This document shows positions 34,271 to 42,667 of a DNA stretch of 64,000 nt, piece after piece (positions within the stretch are counted from its first letter, which is position 1; every line of letters begins with the position of its first letter). The notes under the pieces are model-generated. The model was not told where the DNA came from and did no database searches. It saw only the letters and a list, made by a program, of their open reading frames with translations. The position numbers and the translations under genes were made by a program. Origin of the DNA: Marinobacter sediminum (GTDB lineage: Bacteria; Pseudomonadota; Gammaproteobacteria; Pseudomonadales; Oleiphilaceae); NCBI RefSeq assembly GCF_016820575.1, contig NZ_JAEMQH010000002.1, positions 62,001 to 126,000 on the forward strand, in the 5' to 3' direction.

Positions 34271-34957
34271 ATGCAAAATCGGGTATTGCTGGTAGAAGAC
34301 GATGATGAACTGCGGCAGCTGCTGGCCCGCTATCTGACCAATCAGGGTTTTACCGTGCGGGAGGCCGCCAACGGCCGGGACGGTCTGGCCCTGGCCATGG
34401 GCCAGGATTGCGATGTGGTGGTGCTCGACATCATGCTTCCGGACATTAGTGGCCTGGAAGTGTTGCGTGAGTTGAGGGCCAGTACCCACATTCCGGTTGC
34501 GCTGCTGACCGCCCGGGGCGATGAAACCGATCGCATTGTCGGCTTTGAAGTTGGCGCCGACGACTACATCCCCAAACCCTGTAATCCCCGGGAACTGGTA
34601 GCCCGCCTGCAGGCCCTGTTGCGCCGGATTGCCTGGGATCAGAAGGCCGACGTGAGCGCGACGCGGGAGTACGGTGACCTGCGGGTAGAGCCGGACCAGC
34701 GTCGGATTTTCCAGCAGGACGCGGCCCTGGATCTGACCGCTACCGAGTACGAGATTTTGAATGTACTGCTGGCCCACGCCGGCAGTGTGGTACGCAAGAC
34801 CGACCTGATGCAGTGGGCGCTGGGCCGCCGTCTGGAGGCGTTTGATCGAACCCTGGATATGCACATCAGCAATCTGCGACGGAAACTGGGCAACGACGAT
34901 CCGCCGCGCATTGAAACCGTTCGGGGGCTGGGTTACAGCTATCGGGTGCCGGTGTGA
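34271..34957 (+). CDS. OmpR-family response regulator (CpxR-like)
   Basis: A 228-residue response regulator. Receiver domain about 5-117 with acidic pocket VEDDDEL, phosphoacceptor Asp about residue 53 (VVVLDIMLPD) and Lys in DDYIPKPCNP; winged-helix domain about 132-226 (LTATEYEILNVLLAHAG, GRRLEAFDRTLDMHISNLRRKLG). The AFDRTLDMHISNLRRKLG segment is close to CpxR. With the overlapping kinase and divergent CpxP-like gene it forms a Cpx-like envelope-stress system. Confidence 0.9.
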   Translation: MQNRVLLVEDDDELRQLLARYLTNQGFTVREAANGRDGLALAMGQDCDVVVLDIMLPDISGLEVLRELRASTHIPVALLTARGDETDRIVGFEVGADDYIPKPCNPRELVARLQALLRRIAWDQKADVSATREYGDLRVEPDQRRIFQQDAALDLTATEYEILNVLLAHAGSVVRKTDLMQWALGRRLEAFDRTLDMHISNLRRKLGNDDPPRIETVRGLGYSYRVPV

Positions 34958-36273
34958 AGAAAACCATGATGTTCCCGCTGTTTTGGCGGATCTTCCTGGC
35001 CATCTGGCTGGCGATGGCGATTACTGTGGTGGTCAGCAACCTGGCGACCCGAACGCTGCTGGATCGGGAACGCCAGGCCATTGAGCGTCAGGTCGGCTTG
35101 AGGGATCTGGCTCAGGAAGCGATCCAGATCCGCGAGCAGCGGGGCCGGGGAGAGGCGTGGCGATTTCTGCGGGGTCAGGGTAAACAGCTGGAACTGCACC
35201 TGATGCTGATCGAGCGGGGCGCGGGCGAGAAGCGCCTGCCGCCGCAGGTCAGGGAGCGGATGAAATCCGGCTGGTACCCGCAGAAACCCGCGGTCATTGA
35301 ATTGGATGCGGGCTATCAGCTGGTAGCCTGGCCGCGGATGCATGGTGAAGGCTGGCTGGATCCCAAGTTTTTCCGGTTCATTGAACTGGGGTTGGCGTTC
35401 GTACTGATTACCCTGGCGTGCTGGCTGATTGCGCGCTTCGTGTCCCGGCCTTTGGATCACATGGAGAACACCGCCCAGCGCATCGCCGGGGGCAACACCG
35501 GACTGCGGGTTAGCGAAAAGATTGCTGGCCGCCGGGACGAAGTGGGCCAGCTTGCCACCGCGTTCAACGCCATGACCGAGCAATTGTGCACCCTGCTGGA
35601 ACGCCAAAAGCACCTGTTGCGGGATATCTCCCACGACCTGCGTACGCCGCTGACCCGCCAACGCATTGCCATTGAACTGGCCAGCGACAGCGGCGCCGAC
35701 GAGCAGCTAATGAACAGTATCTTGCGCCAGAATGAGCGGCTGGAAGCCATGACGGCGCAGATTCTCACGCTGTACCGGGTCGCCGAGCAGGGCACCGATA
35801 TCGAACGGGAGCCGGTGCGGCCGGTCAAATTGATCAATCAGGTGCTGGGGGATGCCGCCGACTACGCCGAGCATCAGGGTGTGGACTGCCGGCTGGCGGC
35901 CAGCGACGAGGTTGCCGGGATGTCTGTGCTGGGTGATGCCGGGCTATTGCAGCGGGCGTTCGACAACATCCTGCAGAATGCCCTGGACCATACTCCACCG
36001 GGGCACCGGGTACGGGTGGATGCCAACGCGGTTGATGGTTGGGTGCGGATCGATATCGAGGACGAGGGCGCGGGGGTTGAAGCCGACCTGCTGCCGCATT
36101 TGTTCGAGCCCTTCTTCCGCGCCGACAAGTCTCGGAGTGGTCAGGGCTGGGGCCTTGGTCTGGCAATCGCCCGGGACATCGTCACCGCTCACGATGGCCG
36201 GATTGCGGCTGCCGGGGGTGAAGCCGGGGGCTTACGGGTGACGGTGGAATTACCGGTCTTCACTCGGGCCTGA
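34954..36273 (+). CDS. Sensor histidine kinase (CpxA-like)
   Basis: A 439-residue membrane kinase. TM1 is about 11-32 and TM2 about 146-166 (LGLAFVLITLACWLIARF), with a periplasmic sensor domain between; HAMP follows, then HisKA with phosphoaccepting His about residue 227 (LRDISHDLRTPLTRQRI) and HATPase_c (FDNILQNALDHTPPG, FEPFFRADKSRSGQGWGLGLAI). It starts at a GTG overlapping the regulator stop (GTGA), so the two proteins are translationally coupled. The periplasmic loop senses envelope conditions, possibly together with the CpxP-like protein. Confidence 0.9.
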   Translation: MKKTMMFPLFWRIFLAIWLAMAITVVVSNLATRTLLDRERQAIERQVGLRDLAQEAIQIREQRGRGEAWRFLRGQGKQLELHLMLIERGAGEKRLPPQVRERMKSGWYPQKPAVIELDAGYQLVAWPRMHGEGWLDPKFFRFIELGLAFVLITLACWLIARFVSRPLDHMENTAQRIAGGNTGLRVSEKIAGRRDEVGQLATAFNAMTEQLCTLLERQKHLLRDISHDLRTPLTRQRIAIELASDSGADEQLMNSILRQNERLEAMTAQILTLYRVAEQGTDIEREPVRPVKLINQVLGDAADYAEHQGVDCRLAASDEVAGMSVLGDAGLLQRAFDNILQNALDHTPPGHRVRVDANAVDGWVRIDIEDEGAGVEADLLPHLFEPFFRADKSRSGQGWGLGLAIARDIVTAHDGRIAAAGGEAGGLRVTVELPVFTRA

Positions 36274-36456
36274 TTCAGACGGCGGGCCCGGGGCGTCGTC
36301 CGGCAACAGCGTGGCTGCGCCGGAGAAATCAATACCCTCGCGCAGCTCTTCGTCGCCGAATCGAATGCCGCAGCCGGCTTTTTGCAATTTGGCTGGCGCG
36401 GCCGTACCGGGGCTGGGGCGTTCGACGTCTTCTGAGCCTTCGAACTTTTTTGACAT
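36250..36456 (-). CDS. Possible small acidic protein, unsure
   Basis: A 68-codon ORF, minus strand, starting 16 bp from the divergent IMPACT gene and overlapping the 3' end of the kinase by 24 bp. The product (MSKKFEGSEDVERPSP, then AGCGIRFGDEELREGIDFSGA) has protein-like composition with a disordered proline/serine-rich tail. No clear ribosome-binding site precedes the ATG. I recognise no family. It may be a real small gene or a chance ORF. Confidence 0.35.
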   Translation of the reverse strand: MSKKFEGSEDVERPSPGTAAPAKLQKAGCGIRFGDEELREGIDFSGAATLLPDDAPGPPSESGPSEDR

Positions 36457-36471
36457 AGGATTGACCGTTCA

Positions 36472-37077
36472 ATGAGTAAAGATTATCCGGTCCCGGCAGG
36501 ATACCTCGAGCGCGAAACGGAAGTGAAGAAAAGCCGGTTTATAGCCCGGGTAGCACCGGTCGGCTCCCGGGACGAGGTCAAGGCCTGGCTGGAACAAGCC
36601 CAGCAAGACCATCCGGACGCCCGCCATATCTGCTGGGCCTATCAGATCGGTCGTCCGGGCGCGGCCGCTGAGGCGGCCATGAACGACGACGGTGAACCCT
36701 CCGGCACGGCGGGTAAGCCGATCCTCAATGTCATTCAGCACAAGGATATGGGCGATGTGCTGGTCATGGTGATTCGTTACTTCGGTGGCATTAAACTGGG
36801 CGCCGGTGGTCTGGTGCGGGCCTATGCGGGCGCCGCCGAAAGTGTCCTGTCGGCGGTAGAGCGGGTGGTGCAAAAGCCCATGATACTGGCCGATGTCACC
36901 ATGGGGTTTGCTGACGAACAGCCGGTTCGGCACTGGTGTGAGCTGCACGGTGCGACGCTGGAGTCGGTAGAATACGGTGCCGTGGTGTCGGCCCGGGTGT
37001 CCTTGCCAGAGCAGGCCGCAGATGAGTTCACCGCTTTCTGCGACGCCCAGAAACTGGATTACGGTTTCGACACGTGA
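36472..37077 (+). CDS. YigZ/IMPACT family protein
   Basis: A 201-residue protein of the UPF0029/IMPACT family (E. coli YigZ). N-terminal ribosomal-S5-like domain with KKSRFIARVAPV, HICWAYQIG and NDDGEPSGTAGKPILNVIQHKDMGDVLVMVIRYFGGIKLGAGGLVRAYAGAA, followed by the smaller C-terminal ferredoxin-like domain. IMPACT proteins regulate translation stress kinases in eukaryotes; the bacterial role is unclear. Start at 36472. Confidence 0.93.
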   Translation: MSKDYPVPAGYLERETEVKKSRFIARVAPVGSRDEVKAWLEQAQQDHPDARHICWAYQIGRPGAAAEAAMNDDGEPSGTAGKPILNVIQHKDMGDVLVMVIRYFGGIKLGAGGLVRAYAGAAESVLSAVERVVQKPMILADVTMGFADEQPVRHWCELHGATLESVEYGAVVSARVSLPEQAADEFTAFCDAQKLDYGFDT

Positions 37078-37155
37078 GGAACCTTAAGGGCATCGAGGTC
37101 CGTGTCCTAAGCGTATACTGAGTGTAAATCACCACTACAGAGGGAGAGCAGTACT

Positions 37156-37683
37156 ATGCGGTTACTGATGATTTCAGCGATGGCGTTGGTCCTGTCGGGC
37201 TGCGCCGGTAATGTTGTGACGGATTACAACCCGTCGGCAGTGTTTGGTAATTACTCGACCTGGTCTTTTGCCCAGGAAGCGGGCAGTGACGCTTTTGTGT
37301 CCCTTGATGGCAGCCGCATCCAGATGGCGGTTGAGCGGGAACTGAAGCGCAAGGCCATGCGCAAAGTGCCGAAAACGGAAGCAGATCTGCTGGCCAACTG
37401 GCAGATCGTCGAGGAAGAGCGACTGGAACAGACCGGCGTAGGCCTTGGATTCGGCTTCGGCCGGGGCAATTTTGGCTGGGGCCTTTCAGCGCCGCCACCG
37501 GTGCGTGAAGTCACGGAAGGCAAGCTGGTGGTCGAGCTGATTGATACCGAAACCAAGGAAGTCGTCTGGCGCGCTGCCAGCCGTCGGTACCTCAATGAAA
37601 GCCAGTCGCCGGAGACTCGTCGTGAGCTGATTGATGAGGTAGTGTCGGAAATGTTTTCCAAGTACCCACCGGGCGTTGGCTAA
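37156..37683 (+). CDS. DUF4136 lipoprotein
   Basis: A 175-residue lipoprotein. Signal ends in the lipobox LVLSGCAGN (Cys about residue 16). The core shows DYNPSAVFGNYSTWSF near the N-terminus, DSRIQMAVERELKRKAM-like helix, and KLVVELIDTETKEVVWRAASRRYLNE, as in DUF4136 outer-membrane lipoproteins. A glycine-rich loop (GVGLGFGFGRGNFGWG) lies in the middle. The start at 37156 follows GAGGGAGAG. It is followed 18 bp later by an eIF1-like gene. Role unknown. Confidence 0.85.
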   Translation: MRLLMISAMALVLSGCAGNVVTDYNPSAVFGNYSTWSFAQEAGSDAFVSLDGSRIQMAVERELKRKAMRKVPKTEADLLANWQIVEEERLEQTGVGLGFGFGRGNFGWGLSAPPPVREVTEGKLVVELIDTETKEVVWRAASRRYLNESQSPETRRELIDEVVSEMFSKYPPGVG

Positions 37684-37700
37684 GGGAGTAAGAATCCGAC

Positions 37701-38057
37701 ATGAAGAAACGAGCTGAAGGTGGACTGGTCTTTTCCACCGAGCAGGGCCGAATGTGTCCCGATTGCCGCAACCCGGTCTCGGAATGCACTTGCTGCCAGC
37801 CAGCACGGCCTGAGGGTGATGGCGTTGTCCGGGTCAGCCGGGAAACCAAGGGCAGGAAAGGCAAGGGCGTAACCCTGGTGACCGGCATCCCGCTGGATGA
37901 CAAAGCACTAAAGGCGTTTGCCAAGGTGCTGAAGGCCAAGTGTGGCACCGGCGGTACCGTGAAAGACGGTGTCGTCGAAATTCAGGGCGACCAGCGGGAC
38001 ATTCTGGTTCCGCTGTTGCAGGCGGAGGGCTGGACTGTGAAGCGGTCCGGTGGCTGA
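37701..38057 (+). CDS. eIF1/SUI1-like translation factor (YciH family)
   Basis: A 118-residue SUI1-domain protein. A zinc-ribbon-like N-terminus with four Cys (CPDCRNPVSECTC) is followed by the SUI1 domain: SRETKGRKGKGVTLVTGIPLDDKALKAFAKVLKAKCGTGGTVKDGVVEIQGDQRD. In E. coli, YciH acts as a translation-initiation fidelity factor. It is placed between the DUF4136 gene (18 bp) and dadA (28 bp) on the same strand, so it may be cotranscribed with both. Confidence 0.92.
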   Translation: MKKRAEGGLVFSTEQGRMCPDCRNPVSECTCCQPARPEGDGVVRVSRETKGRKGKGVTLVTGIPLDDKALKAFAKVLKAKCGTGGTVKDGVVEIQGDQRDILVPLLQAEGWTVKRSGG

Positions 38058-38084
38058 TGCAACACAATCCTACCGGAGGGAAGC

Positions 38085-39338
38085 ATGCACATAGCGGTTT
38101 TGGGCGCGGGTGTCGTAGGAACGACCACAGCCTGGTACCTGCAGAAGCAGGGGCATCAGGTGACGGTGATCGACCGCCAGAGCAATGCCGGGCTTGAAAC
38201 CAGTTTTGCCAACGGTGGCCAGGTGTCGGTCTCTCATGCTGAACCCTGGGCCAACCCGTCGGCGCCCCTCAAGATACTGAAGTGGCTGTTTCGGGCTGAT
38301 GCGCCGTTGCTGTTCCGGCCAAGACTCGACCTTGCCCAATGGCGCTGGGCTTTGGCGTTCCTGCGGGAATGTACCTCGGCCCGGGCTGCTTACAACATCC
38401 GCCAGATGGTCAATCTGGGCACTTATAGCCGCGCCCAGTTGCAGGCCCTGCGCCAGGAAGCTGGCATCGAATACGATGCCCTGAGCAAGGGCATCCTGCA
38501 CTTCTACACCAATCCGCAAGAGTTTGACGGTGCCCTCAAGCCGACCCGCATCATGCAAGACCTGGGCTGTGACCGGCAGATTATTGATGCTGACAGGGCC
38601 GTTGAACTTGAACCGGCACTGAAACCGATCAGGGACCAGATAGCCGGGGCCACTTACACCTCACAAGACGAATCCGGTGACGCCCTCAAGTTCACCCAGA
38701 ATCTCGCCAGAAAATGCGCAGAAGCCGGTGTCGAATTCCTCTACGGCACCGAAATTCTGGATTTCGAGCGTGCTGGCGACCGGATTCTTGGCGTCCAGGT
38801 TCTCAAGAACGGCGGCCATGACATATTCCGGGCCGATGCGTACGTGTTGAGCCTGGGGAGCTTCAGTGCGCCACTGGCCCGAAAGATCGGCCTGACCCTG
38901 GATATCTATCCGACCAAGGGCTATTCGATTACGGTGCCGGTTAAGAATGAAGACGCCGCGTTTAAGGTCAGCTTGACCGATGACGAGTACAAACTGGTCT
39001 ATTCACGGTTGGGGAATCGGATGCGGGTGGCCGGTACTGCCGAAATCAGCGGCTACTCCCGGGACCTGAACTATACCCGCTGCCGGGCCATCGTGCGCCG
39101 TACCGCCGAGGTCATGCCGGAGGCCGGGCACTGGGATCAGGCCCAGTTCTGGACTGGGTTGCGCCCCGCCACGCCTTCGAACGTGCCCTACATTGGCAAG
39201 AGCCATTTGGCCAACCTGTACCTGAACACCGGTCACGGTACCCTGGGTTGGACCCATTCCTGCGGCTCGGCCGCGGCACTGGCGGATATCGTGGCAGGTC
39301 GAAAGCCGGAAGTGGATTTCAGTTTTTCCGGCTTGTAG
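38085..39338 (+). CDS. dadA: D-amino-acid dehydrogenase small subunit
   Basis: A 417-residue FAD-dependent dehydrogenase oxidising D-amino acids (especially D-alanine) at the membrane. The N-terminal dinucleotide motif GAGVVGTTTAWYLQKQG, ETSFANGGQVSVSHAEPWANP, YPTKGYSITVPV and NTGHGTLGWTHSCGSA are DadA hallmarks. Start at 38085 follows GGAGGG. No alanine racemase (dadX) is adjacent. It may process D-alanine from cell-wall turnover. Confidence 0.93.
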   Translation: MHIAVLGAGVVGTTTAWYLQKQGHQVTVIDRQSNAGLETSFANGGQVSVSHAEPWANPSAPLKILKWLFRADAPLLFRPRLDLAQWRWALAFLRECTSARAAYNIRQMVNLGTYSRAQLQALRQEAGIEYDALSKGILHFYTNPQEFDGALKPTRIMQDLGCDRQIIDADRAVELEPALKPIRDQIAGATYTSQDESGDALKFTQNLARKCAEAGVEFLYGTEILDFERAGDRILGVQVLKNGGHDIFRADAYVLSLGSFSAPLARKIGLTLDIYPTKGYSITVPVKNEDAAFKVSLTDDEYKLVYSRLGNRMRVAGTAEISGYSRDLNYTRCRAIVRRTAEVMPEAGHWDQAQFWTGLRPATPSNVPYIGKSHLANLYLNTGHGTLGWTHSCGSAAALADIVAGRKPEVDFSFSGL

Positions 39339-39352
39339 TTGGTTCTCCTTCC

Positions 39353-39373
39353 GGGCCATTGCCACGATGGCCC
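39353..39373 (+). terminator. Stem-loop after dadA
   Basis: GGGCCAT (39353-39359), 7-base loop, ATGGCCC (39367-39373). No clean U-tract follows, so efficiency is uncertain. Confidence 0.45.
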
Positions 39374-39387
39374 ATATTGATAAGCGC

Positions 39388-39418
39388 CCGTCATCTCCCG
39401 TACATAATTTCCCGTCAC
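39388..39418 (+). promoter_or_regulatory. Weak Pho-box candidate before phoD
   Basis: CCGTCAT, 4 bp, CGTACAT and further on CCGTCAC resemble the 7-4-7 Pho box (CTGTCAT repeats), but the second unit is poor and the third is out of register. It lies about 60-90 bp before the PhoD start, in the right place for PhoB control. Confidence 0.3.
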
Positions 39419-39476
39419 CATCGGTTGTTCATTCAACTTTAGTCTAATGGGCGTCCCGATACGGGAGGAGTGGCAC

Positions 39477-41183
39477 ATGAATAGACAGCGTCGTGCAGTC
39501 GTGAAGGGGCTTGCTGCTGTTTCACTGACTACATTGTCAGGTTGTGGGGGATCCGGAGACGGTTCGGCCGGTGACGAGCAGGCAGTGACTGGCAGTGCCA
39601 GCGTGAACCTGCCAGGGATTGAGTTCCGGCACGGTGTTGCCTCTGGAGATCCCCTGGGAGATCGGGTAATCCTATGGACACGGGTTTCTCCAGTGGACGT
39701 TCTGGAGCGGGATGCTGGCGAAATCCCAGTATCCTTGGTGATTGCAACCGACCCTGAACTCACCCAGGTGGTCGGGCGTCAGGGGGTTACCGCCAGCCTG
39801 GCTTCCGATTTCTGCGTTAAGGTTGATGCACAGGGGCTGCAGCCCAATCGCTGGTATTACTACCAGTTTTCCGTCGGGGACCAGACCTCGCCGGTGGGCC
39901 GGACCCGCACCTTTCCAACCGATAAACAGGCTATTGAGCGGGCACGATTCGCGGTGGTCTCCTGTTCGAATTATGCCTATGGGCTGTTCTCGGTGTATCG
40001 CGCAGTCAGCGCCCAGACCGACCTGGATTTTGTGCTGCACCTGGGAGATTACATCTACGAGTACGGGCCTGGTGAGTACGGCAGCTATCCCGGGCATGAG
40101 CCCAATCCTCCCCACGAAATCACCAAGCTGGCGCATTATCGTTTGCGTCATGCCCAGTACAAGGCCGATCCTCACTTGCAGGCAACACATCAGCAGTTCC
40201 CAATGATCTGTATCTGGGATGATCACGAATCCGCCAATGATAGCCACATCACTGGCGCAGAAAACCACGACGAAGCGACCGAAGGAGCCTGGTCGCAACG
40301 CAAGTCGGACGCCATCCAGGCCTATTTCGAATGGCTGCCCATTCGCGCTGTCGAATCAGAGCCGGGGCGGATTTGGCGCGAGTTCAGTTTTGGAGCGTTG
40401 ATAGACCTGTTCATGCTCGATACCCGTCTGGAAGGTCGCGATCAGCCGGTTGGAACAGTGACCGACCCGGCACGATTCGATAACGAGCGCAGACTGGTGA
40501 GCGAGGCGCAAATGCAGTGGCTGCAGTCTGGGCTGGAAAACTCCTCGGCCAGCTGGCGCTTCGTTGGTCAGCAGGTGATGTTCGCGGAGCTGAATGTGGC
40601 GCGCACCCTCGATGCCGCTGAAACTGCCGGTGTTGCGGACCTGAACGGTTTCAACGGACAGCTGCTGTCGCTCAACATGGATCAGTGGGATGGCTACGTG
40701 AGTGATCGCGAAAAAATCCTGACGACGCTTCGCGACAAGAAAATCGACAACACCGTTATTTTTACCGGCGACATCCACACCTCCTGGGCCAATGAGATTC
40801 AGTACGATCCGGGTAATCTCGCGGAGGCACCGCTGGCTGTGGAGTTCGTAACTCCATCGGTGACCTCTCCGGGCTTCCCGGAAGATTTGGCGGGGCCAGC
40901 CGCGGTGGCGGTGCGTGCGGCCAATCCCCACATGAAGTATGTCGAGCTGAAATCCCCTGGCTTCATGCTCGTGGATGTCACCCCGGAACGCACGCAAAGC
41001 GAGTTCTACTACGTTCGCAACATCACCGGTGTGGGCGAAGTAGGCCAGCTTGATACCTCGAAAACCAAGGTTGTCGGGGTCAGGGCAGGTAATGCCCGCA
41101 TTGTTGAGGATGAGCCGGTGTCACGACCTCGCACGATGCGAACAGCACTGTTCAATCCACCGGTTAGAGAGCACATGGCGTGA
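39477..41183 (+). CDS. phoD: PhoD-family alkaline phosphatase/phosphodiesterase
   Basis: A 568-residue secreted phosphatase of the PhoD family. The N-terminus has a twin-arginine signal (RQRRAVVKGLAAVSL) followed by a lipobox (TLSGC), suggesting a Tat-exported lipoprotein. VASGDPLGDRVILWTRVSP is the N-terminal PhoD domain; catalytic metal-site motifs are LHLGDYIYEYG, CIWDDHESANDSH and FTGDIHTSWANEI. It releases phosphate from organic esters, probably under phosphate limitation, using Ca/Fe. Start at 39477 (GGGAGGAG upstream). A PhoX-like gene starts 7 bp downstream, so they form an operon. Confidence 0.92.
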   Translation: MNRQRRAVVKGLAAVSLTTLSGCGGSGDGSAGDEQAVTGSASVNLPGIEFRHGVASGDPLGDRVILWTRVSPVDVLERDAGEIPVSLVIATDPELTQVVGRQGVTASLASDFCVKVDAQGLQPNRWYYYQFSVGDQTSPVGRTRTFPTDKQAIERARFAVVSCSNYAYGLFSVYRAVSAQTDLDFVLHLGDYIYEYGPGEYGSYPGHEPNPPHEITKLAHYRLRHAQYKADPHLQATHQQFPMICIWDDHESANDSHITGAENHDEATEGAWSQRKSDAIQAYFEWLPIRAVESEPGRIWREFSFGALIDLFMLDTRLEGRDQPVGTVTDPARFDNERRLVSEAQMQWLQSGLENSSASWRFVGQQVMFAELNVARTLDAAETAGVADLNGFNGQLLSLNMDQWDGYVSDREKILTTLRDKKIDNTVIFTGDIHTSWANEIQYDPGNLAEAPLAVEFVTPSVTSPGFPEDLAGPAAVAVRAANPHMKYVELKSPGFMLVDVTPERTQSEFYYVRNITGVGEVGQLDTSKTKVVGVRAGNARIVEDEPVSRPRTMRTALFNPPVREHMA

Positions 41184-41190
41184 GGTGTCT

Positions 41191-42615
41191 ATGAACGATT
41201 CAAAGATTTCAGCAGCAAGCTGGCGCCGGCGGGATGTGCTTCGAAGCATTCTGTTTACCGCAGGAGCAGCCACTATGCCGACCTGGCTTGCAGGGTGTGT
41301 TGGTAGCTCTTCATCGGCGGGTGCCGTCGCAGGCGCAGAATCGGGTGCGGCGCCACAGCCGACCTCCGGTAGCGCAGATCAACTGGTGGGCCGCTTTGCC
41401 AACATCGGTCCGCTCCAAGCTCCGGATGTGAATGGAGTGAGAACGCCGGCGGGGTTTTCGACCCGGGTTGTCGCCATCAATGGCGAATTACCGCAGTCTG
41501 GCGGCATGTCGGTGGCTGCGCCCCAGCCCGGCGGTATCGGAAACCGGCCCTGGCACATTTTTCCGGACGGGGCCGGGGTGGTTCCCCGGGCTAACGGTGG
41601 CTGGATCTACATTAGCAATAGCGAGGTTCCGGGTGTCGGTACCCTTGGCTTTACCTTCCCCGAGCTGGCTGACGTGTCGGGCACGATTGAGGAATTCACG
41701 CCAGGCCTGGCCCAGGTTGGCACGCTGGTGTTCGACCCCGACGGGGCCATCGTTGATTCCTATACGATTTTGAGTGGCACCACCTTCAATTGCGCTGGCT
41801 GCGTCACGCCCTGGCAGACCTGGCTTTCATGCGAGGAGTTCCCCAATGGTCAGGTTTGGGAATGCGATCCCTACCAGCCTGGCGAGGGCCTGGCCTGTCC
41901 GACGCTCGGCTTCTTCTCACACGAAGCTATCGCCATTGATGCCGGCAACCGCAAGCTCTACCTGACCGAAGATATGCCGGATGGCCGGTTTTACCGCTGG
42001 GTGCCGGATCCGTCGGACTGGCCCGAGGGCGCTGAACGAGCAGCTTTGCAAGCTGGCCGCCTTCAGGTGCTTTGTGTTGGCGGGGACGGTGTCGCCGGCG
42101 CGCTGACTGGCCCCCAGCCCATCCGGTGGGTAGATGCTCAGAACCCCCATGAGCCCCAGCATCAGAACCGGCTGCCGGCGTCGTCGGTATTCGATGGCGG
42201 CGAGGGCGTATGGTACTTCCAGGGGATTGTCTATTTCGCGACTAAGGGCGACGATCGAATTTGGGCGATTGATGTTGAGGCTCAGACTATAGAGGTGATC
42301 TACGACCGGGCAACAGCTGAAGCGCCCAACGACATATTGTCGGGCGTGGACAACTTGTTTGTGACCGAGCAGGGGGATGTGCTGGTGGCTGAGGATGGGG
42401 GTGATATGCAGGTGGTTGTTATTCTGCCTGACCGCACCCTGAAGCCTTTCTTGCAGGTAACGGGGCAGGATGCCTCAGAAATTGCGGGTCTTGCCTTCTC
42501 CCCCGATGGCCGGCGGATGTATTTCAGTTCGGATCGTGGTGGACGGAATGGCCTGGGTGGCTTCACCAATGGTCTTGGCATGATCTATGAGATGACCGTA
42601 CCGGAGGGTCTGTAG
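41191..42615 (+). CDS. PhoX-like (DUF839) secreted protein
   Basis: A 474-residue protein of the PhoX/DUF839 family. The N-terminus has a twin-arginine motif (SWRRRDVLRSILF) and a lipobox (LAGC), as in the PhoD gene 7 bp upstream. NCAGCVTPWQTWLSCEEFPNG matches the conserved PhoX core, with SHEAIAIDAGNRKLYLTED and LAFSPDGRRMYFSSDRGG propeller-like repeats. It is shorter than full PhoX (about 640-670 residues) and probably a phosphatase or related esterase. The start at 41191 follows GAGG. Ends at a strong stem-loop. Confidence 0.88.
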   Translation: MNDSKISAASWRRRDVLRSILFTAGAATMPTWLAGCVGSSSSAGAVAGAESGAAPQPTSGSADQLVGRFANIGPLQAPDVNGVRTPAGFSTRVVAINGELPQSGGMSVAAPQPGGIGNRPWHIFPDGAGVVPRANGGWIYISNSEVPGVGTLGFTFPELADVSGTIEEFTPGLAQVGTLVFDPDGAIVDSYTILSGTTFNCAGCVTPWQTWLSCEEFPNGQVWECDPYQPGEGLACPTLGFFSHEAIAIDAGNRKLYLTEDMPDGRFYRWVPDPSDWPEGAERAALQAGRLQVLCVGGDGVAGALTGPQPIRWVDAQNPHEPQHQNRLPASSVFDGGEGVWYFQGIVYFATKGDDRIWAIDVEAQTIEVIYDRATAEAPNDILSGVDNLFVTEQGDVLVAEDGGDMQVVVILPDRTLKPFLQVTGQDASEIAGLAFSPDGRRMYFSSDRGGRNGLGGFTNGLGMIYEMTVPEGL

Positions 42616-42622
42616 TTGAGTG

Positions 42623-42657
42623 TCAGGCGCAGCCTCGGCTTCGAGTGCTGCGCCTGA
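42623..42657. terminator. Bidirectional stem-loop between convergent genes
   Basis: Perfect 11-bp stem TCAGGCGCAGC (42623-42633) / GCTGCGCCTGA (42647-42657) in the 52-bp gap between the PhoX-like and AMP-ligase stops. No U-tract is present on either strand. Confidence 0.55.
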
Positions 42658-42667
42658 ACTGGCGGTG

